In this document: in pieces, positions 42,665 through 53,225 of the stretch
How the letters are laid out: each line of letters begins with the position of its first letter
Position numbering within the stretch: position 1 is the stretch's first letter
Assembly: GCA_002292285.1 (NCBI GenBank)
Contig: DBBP01000027.1
Location: 303,859-367,858 of the forward strand
Reading direction: 5' to 3'
DNA from: Proteobacteria bacterium UBA981
Lineage (GTDB): Bacteria > Pseudomonadota > Gammaproteobacteria > Ga0077536
Length of the DNA stretch: 64,000 nucleotides
The notes under the pieces: generated by a model
Database searches by the model: none
What the model was told of the DNA's origin: nothing
Seen by the model: only the letters and a program-made list of their open reading frames with translations
Translations under genes and position numbers: made by a program

Positions 42665-45547
42665 TTAACTAAATAGTGTGTTCCAGATCTCGATGACATG
42701 CTGACGGTGTTGGCGGTATTTTTCGTCGTCGACCACACTATCGCGTTGCTGTAATGCGCAGCGATGAATGTCGGCGCGATACGCAAAGTAGGCGTCGTGC
42801 AAACGTTCGCACGCTTCGCCTGGCAGCAGCTTCAGCGTCGCTATTGTCTCGAGCAAGCGCAGATTATCCGTCCAGTCGAGAAGCGACGGATGCGCGCTGC
42901 CTCCCCGGAGGACCGCGTATTGCACCATAAATTCGATATCAGTCATACCGCCGGGACCACGTTTGAGGTCGAAGCCTGAGGACTGGTCAGTGCCATGTTG
43001 CTCAAGTATTCGCGCCCGCATCGTGGCGATCTCGTGCTTGAGTTCGTGGTCAATGCGAGGCACGGCCAGAACCTGGTTGCGCACCTCTGTGAAGCGCGCC
43101 ATGACACGCTCATTACCGGCGATGGCGCGCGCGCGCACTAGTGCCTGATGCTCCCATACCCACGCATCGTGCAGCAGATAATCGCTGAACGCGCCGAGCG
43201 ACGGCGCCATCATGCCGGACTCGCCATTCGGGCGCAGACGCATATCAACCTCATAGGCGCGACCGGTGACCGTTGTGGTCGACAGAATATGAATGAAACG
43301 TTGCGCCAGCCGGGTAAAGAAAACATCGTTCTCGATTTGCCGCGGGCCATCTGTATAACGTTCCGCGCCGCTGCTGTCATGAACAAAGACCAGATCCAAA
43401 TCCGAACCGTAACCCAACTCGAATCCACCGAGTTTGCCGTAAGCGAGTATTGCCAGACCGGCCGGGCGTAGCCCGGCGCCATCATCACAATGCGGCTCGC
43501 CGAAGCGGCTGACTAAATCGCCCCAGGCCAGACGCAAAGCGCTCTCCACGCACGCCTCGGCAATGCTCGACAGCTGGTCGCTAACCCGCGCGACCGGAAA
43601 TTCTCCGCTGATGTCACTGGCAGCTACACGCAATACTTGTTGGTTTCTGAACGCGCGTAGATTCTCCATGGCCACTTCGAGACCATCCTCTACGCGTATA
43701 CGGTTACCGGCCAGAGCGCGCAGTTCGCTTTCTTCGGGTGGCGTAAACAAAGTGCGCTGGTCAAGTAATTCATCAAGTAACAGCGGCTGCGCAATAATTT
43801 GCTCCGCGATCCAGGTGCTGGCATTGAACAGCTCCAGCAGGCGTGTCAGTGCGCCCGGGTTGTCGGCCAGAAAAGCCAGATAAACACTGCGTCTGACGAT
43901 GCCATGGGTCAGCCGAAGCAGGTGTTGGATAGCGGTGTCCGATAGTTGCAAGCGATCGGTCGCGGCAAGTAACAGCGGCGCCAGTCGGTCCAGTCGTGCG
44001 CGGCTCTCGTTGGTCAGACGATTCAGTTCGCGGGCTGATTTCAGGCCAACAAATAGTTGCTGCTGCGCCGCTTCGAGCGTAAGAGCAAGGCCACGAGCAT
44101 CTTCGCCGAGCGTTTGTTCGTCGTCGCAACTTTGCCACAGGGTCTGCCAGGGTGTGGGCGGTCGGTCGTCATTCTCGTCACTCGCTTGCGAGCCCTCGAG
44201 CAAGCGACTGAATGCGGTGCGAACGACTGCCCGGTGAGCTTCCATGTGGCGCGCATAGTGTGCCCAATCCGGAAACTCAAACGCATAGGCGAGGCGTGTC
44301 CGGCCGATGTCATCGTCGGGGAGTGTATGCGTCTGGGCGTCGTTGACCTGTTGCAAGCGATGCTCGCTAACGCGCAGGAATTCGTAGGCCGCGCACAACG
44401 CTGCCACTTCATCGTCCTCGAGTAAGCCAAGCTGCACAGTCGCCGACAGCGTGTCAAACAGCCCCCTATGCCGCAGGGTCGGTTCCCGACCACCCCGCAC
44501 GAGCTGATAAAACTGCGCAATGAACTCGATTTCCCGTATGCCACCGGGGCCGCGCTTAACGTTATCGGCCAGGGCGCCAGCGCCCGCCTCGCGATGGATG
44601 CGCTGCTTCATGTCGCGCAAGGCATCGAGCGCACCAAAGTCGAGATAGCGTCGATACACGAACGGTCGCATCAGCGCCGTCAGCGCCTCACGGCTGGCCG
44701 GATCACCACAAATGCTGCGCGCTTTAATCGCCGCGTAGCGCTCCCAGTCACGCCCGTGCACAACGTAGTAATGTTCGAGCGCGTTCAGCGATACGCTCAA
44801 CGGCCCACTATCGCCAAATGGCCGCAAGCGCATATCCACGCGAAACACAAAACCGTCGGCAGTGATGTCATTCAGTAAATTGATCAGCTCGCGCCCAAGC
44901 CGGTCAAAATAATCCTGGTGTGCGACTTCCTTACGCCCGCCGCGGGTCGTGCCACTCGCGCCAAAGACAAACAACAGGTCGATGTCGGACGAATAGTTGA
45001 GTTCGTGCCCGCCGAGCTTGCCCATGGCAACAACAACCAATTCCAGCACCTGACCGGCATCGTTATAAGCGCGGCCAAAACGCGCCGCCGCCTGCTCGTG
45101 TAACCAGCTCACCGCGCCACTGACCACGGCATCAGCGAACTCCGACAGTTCCCGCATCACCGTCGCAAGCGGCGTGCCGCAGACGATGTCGCGCCAGGCG
45201 AGACGCAGCATTTCAATCTGCCGCAACTGTCGCAAAGCCTGTTTGGCGAGGGCCAAATCCGTGCAGTCTTTAAACACCTCGGCGACCGCGGCGGCGAATG
45301 CCTCGCTGTCGCGCGCGTGATGAATCTGCGGCGAGTGAATTTCCTGCCAGAATGCTTCTGGCCGCCGAATGGCGAGCTCCGCGACGAACGGGCTGGCGGT
45401 AAAAACCTTGATCACCTCCTCGCTAATCTCGATAGCAAGGCCGTTGTCACTCGCCTGCTGAGCAAAGCGCTCGAGCAAAATCTCGACCTGCGGACGCAAC
45501 GCGGGCGGCACGTTCGCAAGTCCTGGCAACACGGTTGACGAAGTCAT
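42665..45547 (-). CDS. glnE: Bifunctional glutamine synthetase adenylyltransferase/deadenylase
   Basis: GlnE switches glutamine synthetase on and off in response to PII. From the ATG at 45547 it is 960 residues, a normal length. It has two nucleotidyltransferase domains, marked by GKLGGHELNYSSDIDLLFVFG in the N-terminal half and GKLGGFELGYGSDLDLVFVHD in the C-terminal half. Each is followed by an RLRP motif and a KRGPGGI/M(R/T)(E/D)IEF signature. An ATG at 45604 would add 19 residues without evident conservation. Confidence 0.97.
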   Translation of the reverse strand: MTSSTVLPGLANVPPALRPQVEILLERFAQQASDNGLAIEISEEVIKVFTASPFVAELAIRRPEAFWQEIHSPQIHHARDSEAFAAAVAEVFKDCTDLALAKQALRQLRQIEMLRLAWRDIVCGTPLATVMRELSEFADAVVSGAVSWLHEQAAARFGRAYNDAGQVLELVVVAMGKLGGHELNYSSDIDLLFVFGASGTTRGGRKEVAHQDYFDRLGRELINLLNDITADGFVFRVDMRLRPFGDSGPLSVSLNALEHYYVVHGRDWERYAAIKARSICGDPASREALTALMRPFVYRRYLDFGALDALRDMKQRIHREAGAGALADNVKRGPGGIREIEFIAQFYQLVRGGREPTLRHRGLFDTLSATVQLGLLEDDEVAALCAAYEFLRVSEHRLQQVNDAQTHTLPDDDIGRTRLAYAFEFPDWAHYARHMEAHRAVVRTAFSRLLEGSQASDENDDRPPTPWQTLWQSCDDEQTLGEDARGLALTLEAAQQQLFVGLKSARELNRLTNESRARLDRLAPLLLAATDRLQLSDTAIQHLLRLTHGIVRRSVYLAFLADNPGALTRLLELFNASTWIAEQIIAQPLLLDELLDQRTLFTPPEESELRALAGNRIRVEDGLEVAMENLRAFRNQQVLRVAASDISGEFPVARVSDQLSSIAEACVESALRLAWGDLVSRFGEPHCDDGAGLRPAGLAILAYGKLGGFELGYGSDLDLVFVHDSSGAERYTDGPRQIENDVFFTRLAQRFIHILSTTTVTGRAYEVDMRLRPNGESGMMAPSLGAFSDYLLHDAWVWEHQALVRARAIAGNERVMARFTEVRNQVLAVPRIDHELKHEIATMRARILEQHGTDQSSGFDLKRGPGGMTDIEFMVQYAVLRGGSAHPSLLDWTDNLRLLETIATLKLLPGEACERLHDAYFAYRADIHRCALQQRDSVVDDEKYRQHRQHVIEIWNTLFS

Positions 45548-45724
45548 CGAATCATCATCCCAAGCGTGGCGCCTGGTTGATCTCTGGTACAGCGCCGGTA
45601 ACACTCACGGCTCGCTACGGGCCGGGCGAATAATGAGCCGGCGTCGTGGTTGAATATATTGGGCCGCGCGCGCGCGGCGCTATCCGAGTGTGACATTTTT
45701 GACTGCATTGGTTGACCCATTCCT

Positions 45725-46885
45725 ATGAGTATTCGCATCCCCAGCCTGCAGAGCAAGTTGCCTGATGTTGGCACGACAATATTTACCGTTATGTCACAAA
45801 TGGCACACGATTATGGGGCGATAAATCTTTCCCAGGGTTATCCGGATTACGACGGGCCTGAGCTATTGCGCGAAAGACTGAGTTGGTACGCCGGCAACGG
45901 CCATAACCAATATGCACCGTTAGCGGGGATCGCCGCCCTGCGCGAGCAATGTGCAGCCAAAATCGAGCGTTTTTACGGGCACACAACCAACCCCGATACC
46001 GAAGTCACCATCACGCCGGGCGCGACCGAAGCGATTTACTGCGCGGTTACCGCCGTGATTCAACCCGGTGACGAAGTGCTGATGTTCGATCCGGTCTACG
46101 ACTGCTACGACCCGGCTGTGCGTCTGAGCGGGGGCATCCCGGTGCACTTGCGTCTTGCAGCACCTGATTACCGTATCGATTGGGATCAGGTAGCGCGTGC
46201 GGTAACGCCGCGCACGCGCATGATCATGATCAACTCGCCACATAATCCAAGCGGCAGCGTGATTGATGAACAGGATATCCGCCAACTCACTACACTCGCT
46301 GAAGCGCACGACTTAATCGTGGTGTCGGACGAAGTCTATGAGCACCTCGTGTATGACGGCCGCGAACACGCCAGCGTACTGCGCGAACCACGCCTGGCTG
46401 CGCGTGCGTTTGTGGTCTCCTCGTTCGGGAAAACGTTTCACGTGACGGGCTGGAAAACCGGTTACGTGGTGGCGCCGGAGGCGTTAACGACGGAGCTGCG
46501 CCGAGTCCATCAATTCGTCGCTTTCGTCGCCTGCACGCCAGTGCAATATGCGCTGGCTGACTTCATGGCTTCGACCCCGGAACATCTCGATCAGCTGCCC
46601 GCGTTCTATCAACACAAGCGCGATCTTTTCAACGAAGCGCTCAGTGCTTCACGTTTTCGTTTTACGCCGAGCGCCGGTACGTTTTTTCAGTTGGTCGACT
46701 ATTCGGCCATCAGCGATGACGATGACCAGACTTTCGTGCGTTGGTTAACCCAGCAGATTGGCGTGGCAGCGATCCCGATGTCGGTGTTCTATCAGTCGCC
46801 GCCGGAAGAACGTTATATCCGCTTCTGTTTCTGCAAGGAGGACGCGACGCTCCATAAGGCAGCGGGCATTCTCGTCGCACTTTAA
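45725..46885 (+). CDS. Methionine aminotransferase-type PLP enzyme (YbdL-like)
   Basis: A fold-type I aminotransferase of 386 residues. NLSQGYPDYDGPELL and HNQYAPLAGIAALREQ are typical of the YbdL/kynurenine aminotransferase group, in which E. coli YbdL prefers methionine. The cofactor lysine is in VVSSFGKTFHVTGWKTGYVV, and NSPHNPSG precedes it. The final FCFCKEDATLHKAAGIL carries the substrate arginine nearby (YIRFCF). It is divergent from glnE and convergent with fxsA. Confidence 0.88.
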   Translation: MSIRIPSLQSKLPDVGTTIFTVMSQMAHDYGAINLSQGYPDYDGPELLRERLSWYAGNGHNQYAPLAGIAALREQCAAKIERFYGHTTNPDTEVTITPGATEAIYCAVTAVIQPGDEVLMFDPVYDCYDPAVRLSGGIPVHLRLAAPDYRIDWDQVARAVTPRTRMIMINSPHNPSGSVIDEQDIRQLTTLAEAHDLIVVSDEVYEHLVYDGREHASVLREPRLAARAFVVSSFGKTFHVTGWKTGYVVAPEALTTELRRVHQFVAFVACTPVQYALADFMASTPEHLDQLPAFYQHKRDLFNEALSASRFRFTPSAGTFFQLVDYSAISDDDDQTFVRWLTQQIGVAAIPMSVFYQSPPEERYIRFCFCKEDATLHKAAGILVAL

Positions 46886-46924
46886 TCAGCGCTCGGGATT
46901 GGTCGCCGGGATTCAGTCGCAGGG

Positions 46925-47398
46925 CTATTTCAGTAAATCGTTGCCGTCGTTGTTGTCGACCTTGAATTCGCCGTCGAACGTATGCGGGCCGCCAGCAGGG
47001 CCAGCGCCTGGCGATCTACCGCGCTGCCCCGCGTGACGCACGATCATACGCTTGGCGAAACCAAGCGCGAAACGCCGACGGACAGGCGGCAACAGCATGA
47101 GGAACCCCAGGGTGTCGGTAATAAATCCCGGGGTTAACAGCAAAATGCCGGTTAGCAGGAGAATCAGGCCCTCCATCAGTTCAACGGCTGGCAATTCGCC
47201 GGCATTCATAGACGCTTGTGCACGCGCGATGGTCGCCATGCCTTGCTGACGCAGTAACCACGCCCCGAGTACGGCGGTCAGGATGACCAGGCTGATGGTC
47301 GACGCGGCACCAATCGACCCGCCAATTTCAAGCAACACATACAGTTCCGCGAGCGGAATACTGATCAGCCCGATTAGCAAGATTAGAAACACGGGCAC
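46925..47398 (-). CDS. fxsA: FxsA family membrane protein
   Basis: FxsA is an inner-membrane protein whose overproduction blocks phage T7 exclusion by the F plasmid in E. coli. I chose the GTG at 47398, preceded by AGGA at about 9 bases, giving 157 residues. It has a short first helix (VFLILLIGLISIPLAELYVLLEIGG), a second (ASTISLVILTAVLGAWLLRQQG), a third (ELMEGLILLLTGILLLTPGFITDTLGFLMLLPPVRR, the most conserved block) and a basic, glycine-rich tail. The frame extends to 47431. Confidence 0.88.
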   Translation of the reverse strand: MPVFLILLIGLISIPLAELYVLLEIGGSIGAASTISLVILTAVLGAWLLRQQGMATIARAQASMNAGELPAVELMEGLILLLTGILLLTPGFITDTLGFLMLLPPVRRRFALGFAKRMIVRHAGQRGRSPGAGPAGGPHTFDGEFKVDNNDGNDLLK

Positions 47399-47569
47399 TA
47401 TGGCAATTCCTGCTTGCGTGTAAAACAACAACTACCGCGGCCAGGTTGTCGCAGCGAAGGGTTCAAAATATTCAAGTCGGGGCTCATGGGCGGCTTACAA
47501 TATCACGGACGATTGCGTGGATTGAGCTGCCGCCGAGCGCCGCTTGCGCCGTGCTGGCGAGATTAAGCA

Positions 47570-47588
47570 ATGGTACTGGCATGGTACT
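47570..47588 (+). repeat. Tandem ATGGTACT repeat before hicA, candidate operator
   Basis: ATGGTACT occurs at 47570-47577 and 47581-47588, an exact 8-base direct repeat with an 11-base period, about one helical turn. It ends 8 bases before the hicA ATG and overlaps a -10-like TACTAT. HicB has a ribbon-helix-helix tail, a fold that often binds such repeats, so this may be the autoregulatory site. Confidence 0.45.
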
Positions 47589-47596
47589 ATTTCTCG

Positions 47597-47791
47597 ATGC
47601 CGCCGAAAATCAGAGAACTGCTAAGCGCGCTGAAATCTGCGGGATTCATGGAACGCAGTGGTAAAGGCAGCCACCGCAATTTCATACACGCCAGCGGCGC
47701 TCGTATCACAATAAGTGGCGCTACCACTTCGGACGCAAAGCTGTACCAGGAGAAAGCAGTGAAAGCTGCACTCGAACAGGTGTCGAAATGA
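47597..47791 (+). CDS. hicA: HicA-type mRNA interferase toxin
   Basis: HicA toxins cleave mRNA through a double-stranded-RNA-binding-like fold. The 64-residue product has PPKIRELLSALKSAGFMERSGKGSHRNFIHASG. The GSHRNF segment carries the catalytic histidine, and the C-terminus has the LYQEKAVKAALEQ helix. I prefer the ATG at 47597; an in-frame ATG at 47570 would add nine residues and would lie in the repeat. The stop overlaps the hicB start by 4 bases. The pair sits between fxsA and dsbD in otherwise conserved chromosomal DNA, so it may be acquired. Confidence 0.9.
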   Translation: MPPKIRELLSALKSAGFMERSGKGSHRNFIHASGARITISGATTSDAKLYQEKAVKAALEQVSK

Positions 47792-48126
47792 AGAAATCCG
47801 CTCAATATCTCAAAATCGTTGAATGGTCGGACGAAGACAATTGCTTTGTCGGTCGTTGCCCGGAGCTGATGCTAGGCGGTGTACATGGGAAGAACGAACA
47901 GAAAGTATTCGCAGAATTGTGCACAGTAATCGAACAATGGATTACTCAGGCTGAGAATGACAACGAGCGCCTCCCGCCGGGTATGGCCGGAAAAAAATAT
48001 TCCGGAAAGTTCAATCTACGTTTGAACGAAACCCTTCATGAAAGGCTGGCGATAGAAGCGGTGAAACACGGTAAGAGCTTGAATGCATTTTGTGCTGAAG
48101 CGCTCGAAAATGAAGTATCTCGCTAA
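47788..48126 (+). CDS. hicB: HicB-type antitoxin
   Basis: HicB neutralises HicA and represses the operon. The 112-residue protein has an N-terminal degenerate RNase H-like domain (YLKIVEWSDEDNCFVGRCPELMLGGVHGKNEQKV) and a C-terminal ribbon-helix-helix (SGKFNLRLNETLHERLAIEAVKHGKSLNAFCAEAL) for DNA binding. This is the RHH rather than the HTH class of HicB. It is translationally coupled to hicA. Confidence 0.9.
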   Translation: MKKSAQYLKIVEWSDEDNCFVGRCPELMLGGVHGKNEQKVFAELCTVIEQWITQAENDNERLPPGMAGKKYSGKFNLRLNETLHERLAIEAVKHGKSLNAFCAEALENEVSR

Positions 48127-48316
48127 CACGAGGTTCAACCGAACCGTGGAGCGCGCAAATTTGATTGCGGGCAGGAATCCGTGTGGCAGACTTTGACCCT
48201 GGCGGCACCTGTGCCCGCATCCGTGGCACATCCGAGTCAGTCCAGGAACCGCACGCGTATGAACTCCCAGAGCTTATCGAGGTCCGTATCGCATATGGCT
48301 AACAAGCGTACATCGC

Positions 48317-50167
48317 ATGCATAGCGTCCGCCCTCGCCAGCTGGTTGGTGTGCTGGTCGCGCTCCTGCTGGTCGTCTGCTGCTCCCACACGGTCGCAGGC
48401 GTGCTCGAGCAGCTTGAGCGCATTGGCGCGCCGGTCAAACTTGGCGGGCAACGAGACTTTCTGCCCCCCGATCAGGCTTTTCGTTTAAGCGAGCGCATCA
48501 ACGCAGCAGGTGAACTCGAGTTTCACTGGCAAATCGAGCCGGGTTACTACCTGTATCGCGACAAGCTTGTGGTCACGCCGCTGACCGCCGGCGTCGAATT
48601 CGGTACCGCACAGATGCCGGCAGGCGAGTTTAAGGATGATGCGGAATTCGGCCGGGTCGAAGTCTACAAACACGACTTGACCGTTAACGTGCCCTTCACG
48701 ACCGGCGCGCTTGCCGGCAGCTTGCTGGAAACCGAGGTGCGCTACCAAGGTTGCGCGGAGGACGGCATTTGCTACCCGCCCATCAAAAAAACCGTCGGGT
48801 TCTCTCTCATTAACGCAGCGCATGCCGCAACACCGCTCGGCACGCCGGCACCGACCGGCGGTTTGTCTGCCAGTGACCGTATCGCTCTCGAGCTTGGTCA
48901 GCGCTCTCTCGCTGCAACGCTGGTCACCTTTTTCGGCCTCGGCCTGTTGCTTGCCCTCACACCCTGCGTGTTGCCGATGGTGCCCATTTTGTCCGGCATC
49001 ATCGTCGGTCAAAAGCAACCCGCCAGTACCGCCCGCGCGCTGGGTTTATCGAGCATCTACGTACTTGCGATGGCGCTGACCTACACGCTGGCCGGCGTGG
49101 TCGCCGGCCTGGCCGGGCAGAATCTGCAGGCAGCGTTCCAGCACCCGGCCGTTATCGTGAGCTTCGCAGCGGTGTTCGTCGCGCTCGCGTTTTCCATGTT
49201 CGGATTTTATGAGTTGCAAGTACCTGCGGCGCTGCAATCGCGCATCGATAAGCTGTCGCGCCAGCAACGCAGCGGTAGCTACACCGGCGTCGCCATTATG
49301 GGCGTGCTGTCGGCCATTATCGTTGGCCCCTGCGTCGCCCCGCCCTTGGCCGGCGCGCTGGCTTATATCGGCCAGACCGGTTCGCCATTGATTGGCGGCG
49401 CAGCGCTGTTTGCACTGGGTCTGGGGATGGGTGTCCCGTTGATTGCGATCGGCACTTCAGCAGGTGCTTTCCTGCCGCAGGCCGGGGTGTGGATGATTCG
49501 CGTGCAACAAATTTTTGGCGTCGTATTTCTTGGCGTCGCGGTGTGGTTCCTGGAACGGGTTATCCCGCCGCCCGTGGCGTTAATGTTGTGGGCGGTACTG
49601 TTCATCGGTAGTGCCGTATTTCTTGGTGCACTAAGTAGAGTGGACAACGATGCCGGCGCGACTCACCGCCTGGCCAAGGCGCTCGGCGTGGTTTTGCTCG
49701 TCTACGGCATTATCGTACTGGTCGGTGCCGCGGGAGGTGCAACGCGCTTACTCCAACCGCTGGCGCCATTGGCTGGCGCGCGTTCGCACACACCCACAGC
49801 AAGTCCGTTTGTCGCGGTTAAAAGCGCCGACGAATTGCAAGCCCATCTGCTCAGCGCCCAAGCAAACAATCAGCCCGTCATGCTCGATTTTTACGCGGAC
49901 TGGTGTATCGAGTGCAAGCACCTGGAAAGCCAGACTTTCACTGCCCCCACTGTCGCGGCACGTCTTAATAAGCTGTTGTTGCTGCGCGCAGACGTGACTG
50001 CCAACGACGACATCGACAAGGCCTTGTTACGGCGCTATGAGCTATTCGGTCCGCCCGCTGTGCTGTTCTTTCGTGGCGGTGAAGAACTGCGCGAACGTCG
50101 CCTCATCGGCTTTGCCAATGCCGACACGTTCGCCGGACTGCTCGACGCTGTGACCGGCGCGCCCTGA
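48317..50167 (+). CDS. dsbD: Thiol:disulfide interchange protein DsbD
   Basis: DsbD carries electrons from cytoplasmic thioredoxin across the inner membrane to periplasmic reductases. The 616-residue protein has a signal peptide, then the alpha domain with Cys146 and Cys152 in GCAEDGICYPP. An eight-helix beta domain begins LTPCVLPMVPILSGIIVG and has a second cysteine motif VGPCVAPPLAGAL. The C-terminal thioredoxin-like gamma domain has DFYADWCIECKHLE. All three cysteine pairs are present. Its stop overlaps the following tlpA-like gene by one base. Confidence 0.97.
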   Translation: MHSVRPRQLVGVLVALLLVVCCSHTVAGVLEQLERIGAPVKLGGQRDFLPPDQAFRLSERINAAGELEFHWQIEPGYYLYRDKLVVTPLTAGVEFGTAQMPAGEFKDDAEFGRVEVYKHDLTVNVPFTTGALAGSLLETEVRYQGCAEDGICYPPIKKTVGFSLINAAHAATPLGTPAPTGGLSASDRIALELGQRSLAATLVTFFGLGLLLALTPCVLPMVPILSGIIVGQKQPASTARALGLSSIYVLAMALTYTLAGVVAGLAGQNLQAAFQHPAVIVSFAAVFVALAFSMFGFYELQVPAALQSRIDKLSRQQRSGSYTGVAIMGVLSAIIVGPCVAPPLAGALAYIGQTGSPLIGGAALFALGLGMGVPLIAIGTSAGAFLPQAGVWMIRVQQIFGVVFLGVAVWFLERVIPPPVALMLWAVLFIGSAVFLGALSRVDNDAGATHRLAKALGVVLLVYGIIVLVGAAGGATRLLQPLAPLAGARSHTPTASPFVAVKSADELQAHLLSAQANNQPVMLDFYADWCIECKHLESQTFTAPTVAARLNKLLLLRADVTANDDIDKALLRRYELFGPPAVLFFRGGEELRERRLIGFANADTFAGLLDAVTGAP

Positions 50168-50751
50168 TGCGTTTCTATCCCATCCTGCTGGTCGCGCTCG
50201 CGATGCTGGCTGGCAGCGCGGGATACATTACCCACCGCGGGCTCGCCAAACCCCCCGCGCCGGCGCCGCTGGTCACGGCGACACGTAGCGAGGCGCCGGC
50301 GACACCTGCGAGCGCCGAGAATGCGCTCGATTGGACGTTTAAATCTCTCGCCGGTCCGCCGCGAGCGCTGCGCGAGTGGGCTGATGATGTCCTGGTGGTT
50401 AACTTCTGGGCCACTTGGTGCCCACCTTGCCTGCGCGAAATCCCGGCTTTTGTGGCCTTGCAGCAGCAATACGGCGAGCAGGGGCTGCAATTTGTTGGTG
50501 TCGCTCTCGATGAGGCGGCGGCGGTGAAGGGTTTTGTCGCGGACAATGACGTGAACTACCCGGTTTTGGTGGGCGATCAGGCCGTCGTACGCTTCATGCA
50601 ACAGCTCGGCAATGACATCGGCGCGCTGCCCTACACGGCGGTGCTCGACCATCACGGCGAGATTCGCTATACCCATCAGGGCGAGTGGGACGCCGATGAA
50701 GCCGAGGCGTTACTCCTCAGTTTCATGAAATCACCACAAACCTCCAAATAA
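50167..50751 (+). CDS. TlpA-like periplasmic thioredoxin
   Basis: The 194-residue protein has an N-terminal signal or anchor helix (about residues 4-20) and a thioredoxin fold with NFWATWCPPCLREIP (Cys85 and Cys88), then FVGVALDEAAAVKGF and the cis-proline region GALPYTAVLDHHGEIRY. This is the TlpA/ResA type of redoxin that reduces apocytochromes or other periplasmic thiols. It is coupled to dsbD, its likely electron donor. Confidence 0.9.
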   Translation: MRFYPILLVALAMLAGSAGYITHRGLAKPPAPAPLVTATRSEAPATPASAENALDWTFKSLAGPPRALREWADDVLVVNFWATWCPPCLREIPAFVALQQQYGEQGLQFVGVALDEAAAVKGFVADNDVNYPVLVGDQAVVRFMQQLGNDIGALPYTAVLDHHGEIRYTHQGEWDADEAEALLLSFMKSPQTSK

Positions 50752-50852
50752 CACGATAATCTGGCGTCTAAAATCGGGAAACGTGTTTTCGCCTAACGCG
50801 CTTTGTGGTAGTTTGCGCACACCACAACTCACGCGCCTACGGGATTTTCATC

Positions 50853-51290
50853 GTGTCCAGACTGCTGTTTATCAACGGCCCCAATCTCAATCTCCTGGGC
50901 CGTCGCGAACCCGAGATTTACGGTTCATTGACGCTGGCAGAGTTGGAAGCAGATTTAGTCGCAAAAGCATCGGCAGAAGGTTTCGCCGCCAGCTGCTATC
51001 AGAGCAACAGTGAATCAGGCCTTGTTGAGCGAATTCATCAGGCCAGCGTCGACGCCGTCGATTTCGTCATTATCAACCCCGGCGCTTACACCCATACCAG
51101 TATCGCGCTGCGCGACGCCTTTCTTGGGGTCGCCATACCTTTTATAGAAGTACACATTTCGAACGTATTCGCCCGCGAATCGTTCCGCCATCAGTCCTAT
51201 TTGTCCGATATCGCGGTTGGCGTGATATCCGGCCTCGGTGCGCTCGGCTACGAACTCGCCATCCGTGCCGCCCACAGACACCTTAACTAG
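50853..51290 (+). CDS. aroQ: Type II 3-dehydroquinate dehydratase
   Basis: AroQ is the third enzyme of the shikimate pathway. From the GTG at 50853 (GGGA 8 bases upstream) it is 145 residues. It starts SRLLFINGPNLNLLGRREPEIYG, with the catalytic tyrosine, and has NSESGLVERIHQA, INPGAYTHTSIALRDA and EVHISNVFARESFRHQSY with the active-site histidine. Its place directly upstream of accB is conserved in gammaproteobacteria. The frame is open further upstream to 50805 without a ribosome site. Confidence 0.96.
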   Translation: MSRLLFINGPNLNLLGRREPEIYGSLTLAELEADLVAKASAEGFAASCYQSNSESGLVERIHQASVDAVDFVIINPGAYTHTSIALRDAFLGVAIPFIEVHISNVFARESFRHQSYLSDIAVGVISGLGALGYELAIRAAHRHLN

Positions 51291-51336
51291 CTAACGAACA
51301 CTAAGTCGCGGCTGCAGACCGCGCCTGGAGAGACGC

Positions 51337-51762
51337 TTGGATATCAGAAAAGTCAAAAAACTCATCGAGCTGCTCGAAGAGTCCGGCATCGCGGAAATCG
51401 AGATTCACGAAGGTGAAGAATCGGTACGCATCAGCAGAGGGCCGATTGCGAGCGCTGCACCCGCGCCAGTCGCTGCGGCTCCGGTCGCTGCCGCACCGGC
51501 GAGCGTGCCGGAACCGAGCGCGCCCGAGGGTCAGGTGGTGAAATCGCCCATGGTCGGGACCTTTTATACCGCACCGTCACCCGAAGCCGCGCCGTTCATT
51601 TCAATCGGCCAGACAATTAGCGTTGGCGATACGGTATGCATCATTGAGGCAATGAAGATCATGAATCCCATCGAGGCTGAGGTCGGCGGCACGGTGACGT
51701 CCGTGTTGGTCGAGAACGGCTACCCCGTTGAGTTCGATCAACCCTTGTTCATCGTTGCCTGA
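51337..51762 (+). CDS. accB: Biotin carboxyl carrier protein of acetyl-CoA carboxylase
   Basis: AccB carries biotin between the carboxylase and transferase parts of acetyl-CoA carboxylase. The 141-residue protein uses a TTG start with GGAG 6 bases upstream. It opens with DIRKVKKLIELLEESGIAEIEI, then an alanine/proline linker, and ends in the biotinyl domain with the acceptor lysine in CIIEAMKIMNPIEAE. The methionine at the position after the lysine is isoleucine instead (EAMKI rather than EAMKM), a small variation. Confidence 0.97.
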   Translation: MDIRKVKKLIELLEESGIAEIEIHEGEESVRISRGPIASAAPAPVAAAPVAAAPASVPEPSAPEGQVVKSPMVGTFYTAPSPEAAPFISIGQTISVGDTVCIIEAMKIMNPIEAEVGGTVTSVLVENGYPVEFDQPLFIVA

Positions 51763-51878
51763 TGGTGCGCCATTTCGGCGCGCGAACCCAGCTGCGAACC
51801 TGACTTTCGCGCCGCCGCGTTCGCGATACCCGCAGCCACTGGCGGGCGTGAACGCCAGGCGAAGATAGAGACGCCACC

Positions 51879-53222
<1,344 letters not shown>

Positions 53223-53225
53223 ACG

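Noticed and set aside
48297..48303. GGCTAAC followed by AAGCG just before dsbD, like the attC start after integron cassette 2
   Set aside because: No matching GTTRRRY end or paired arms follow; the downstream sequence is the dsbD coding region. Probably chance, although it lies near the hicAB pair.
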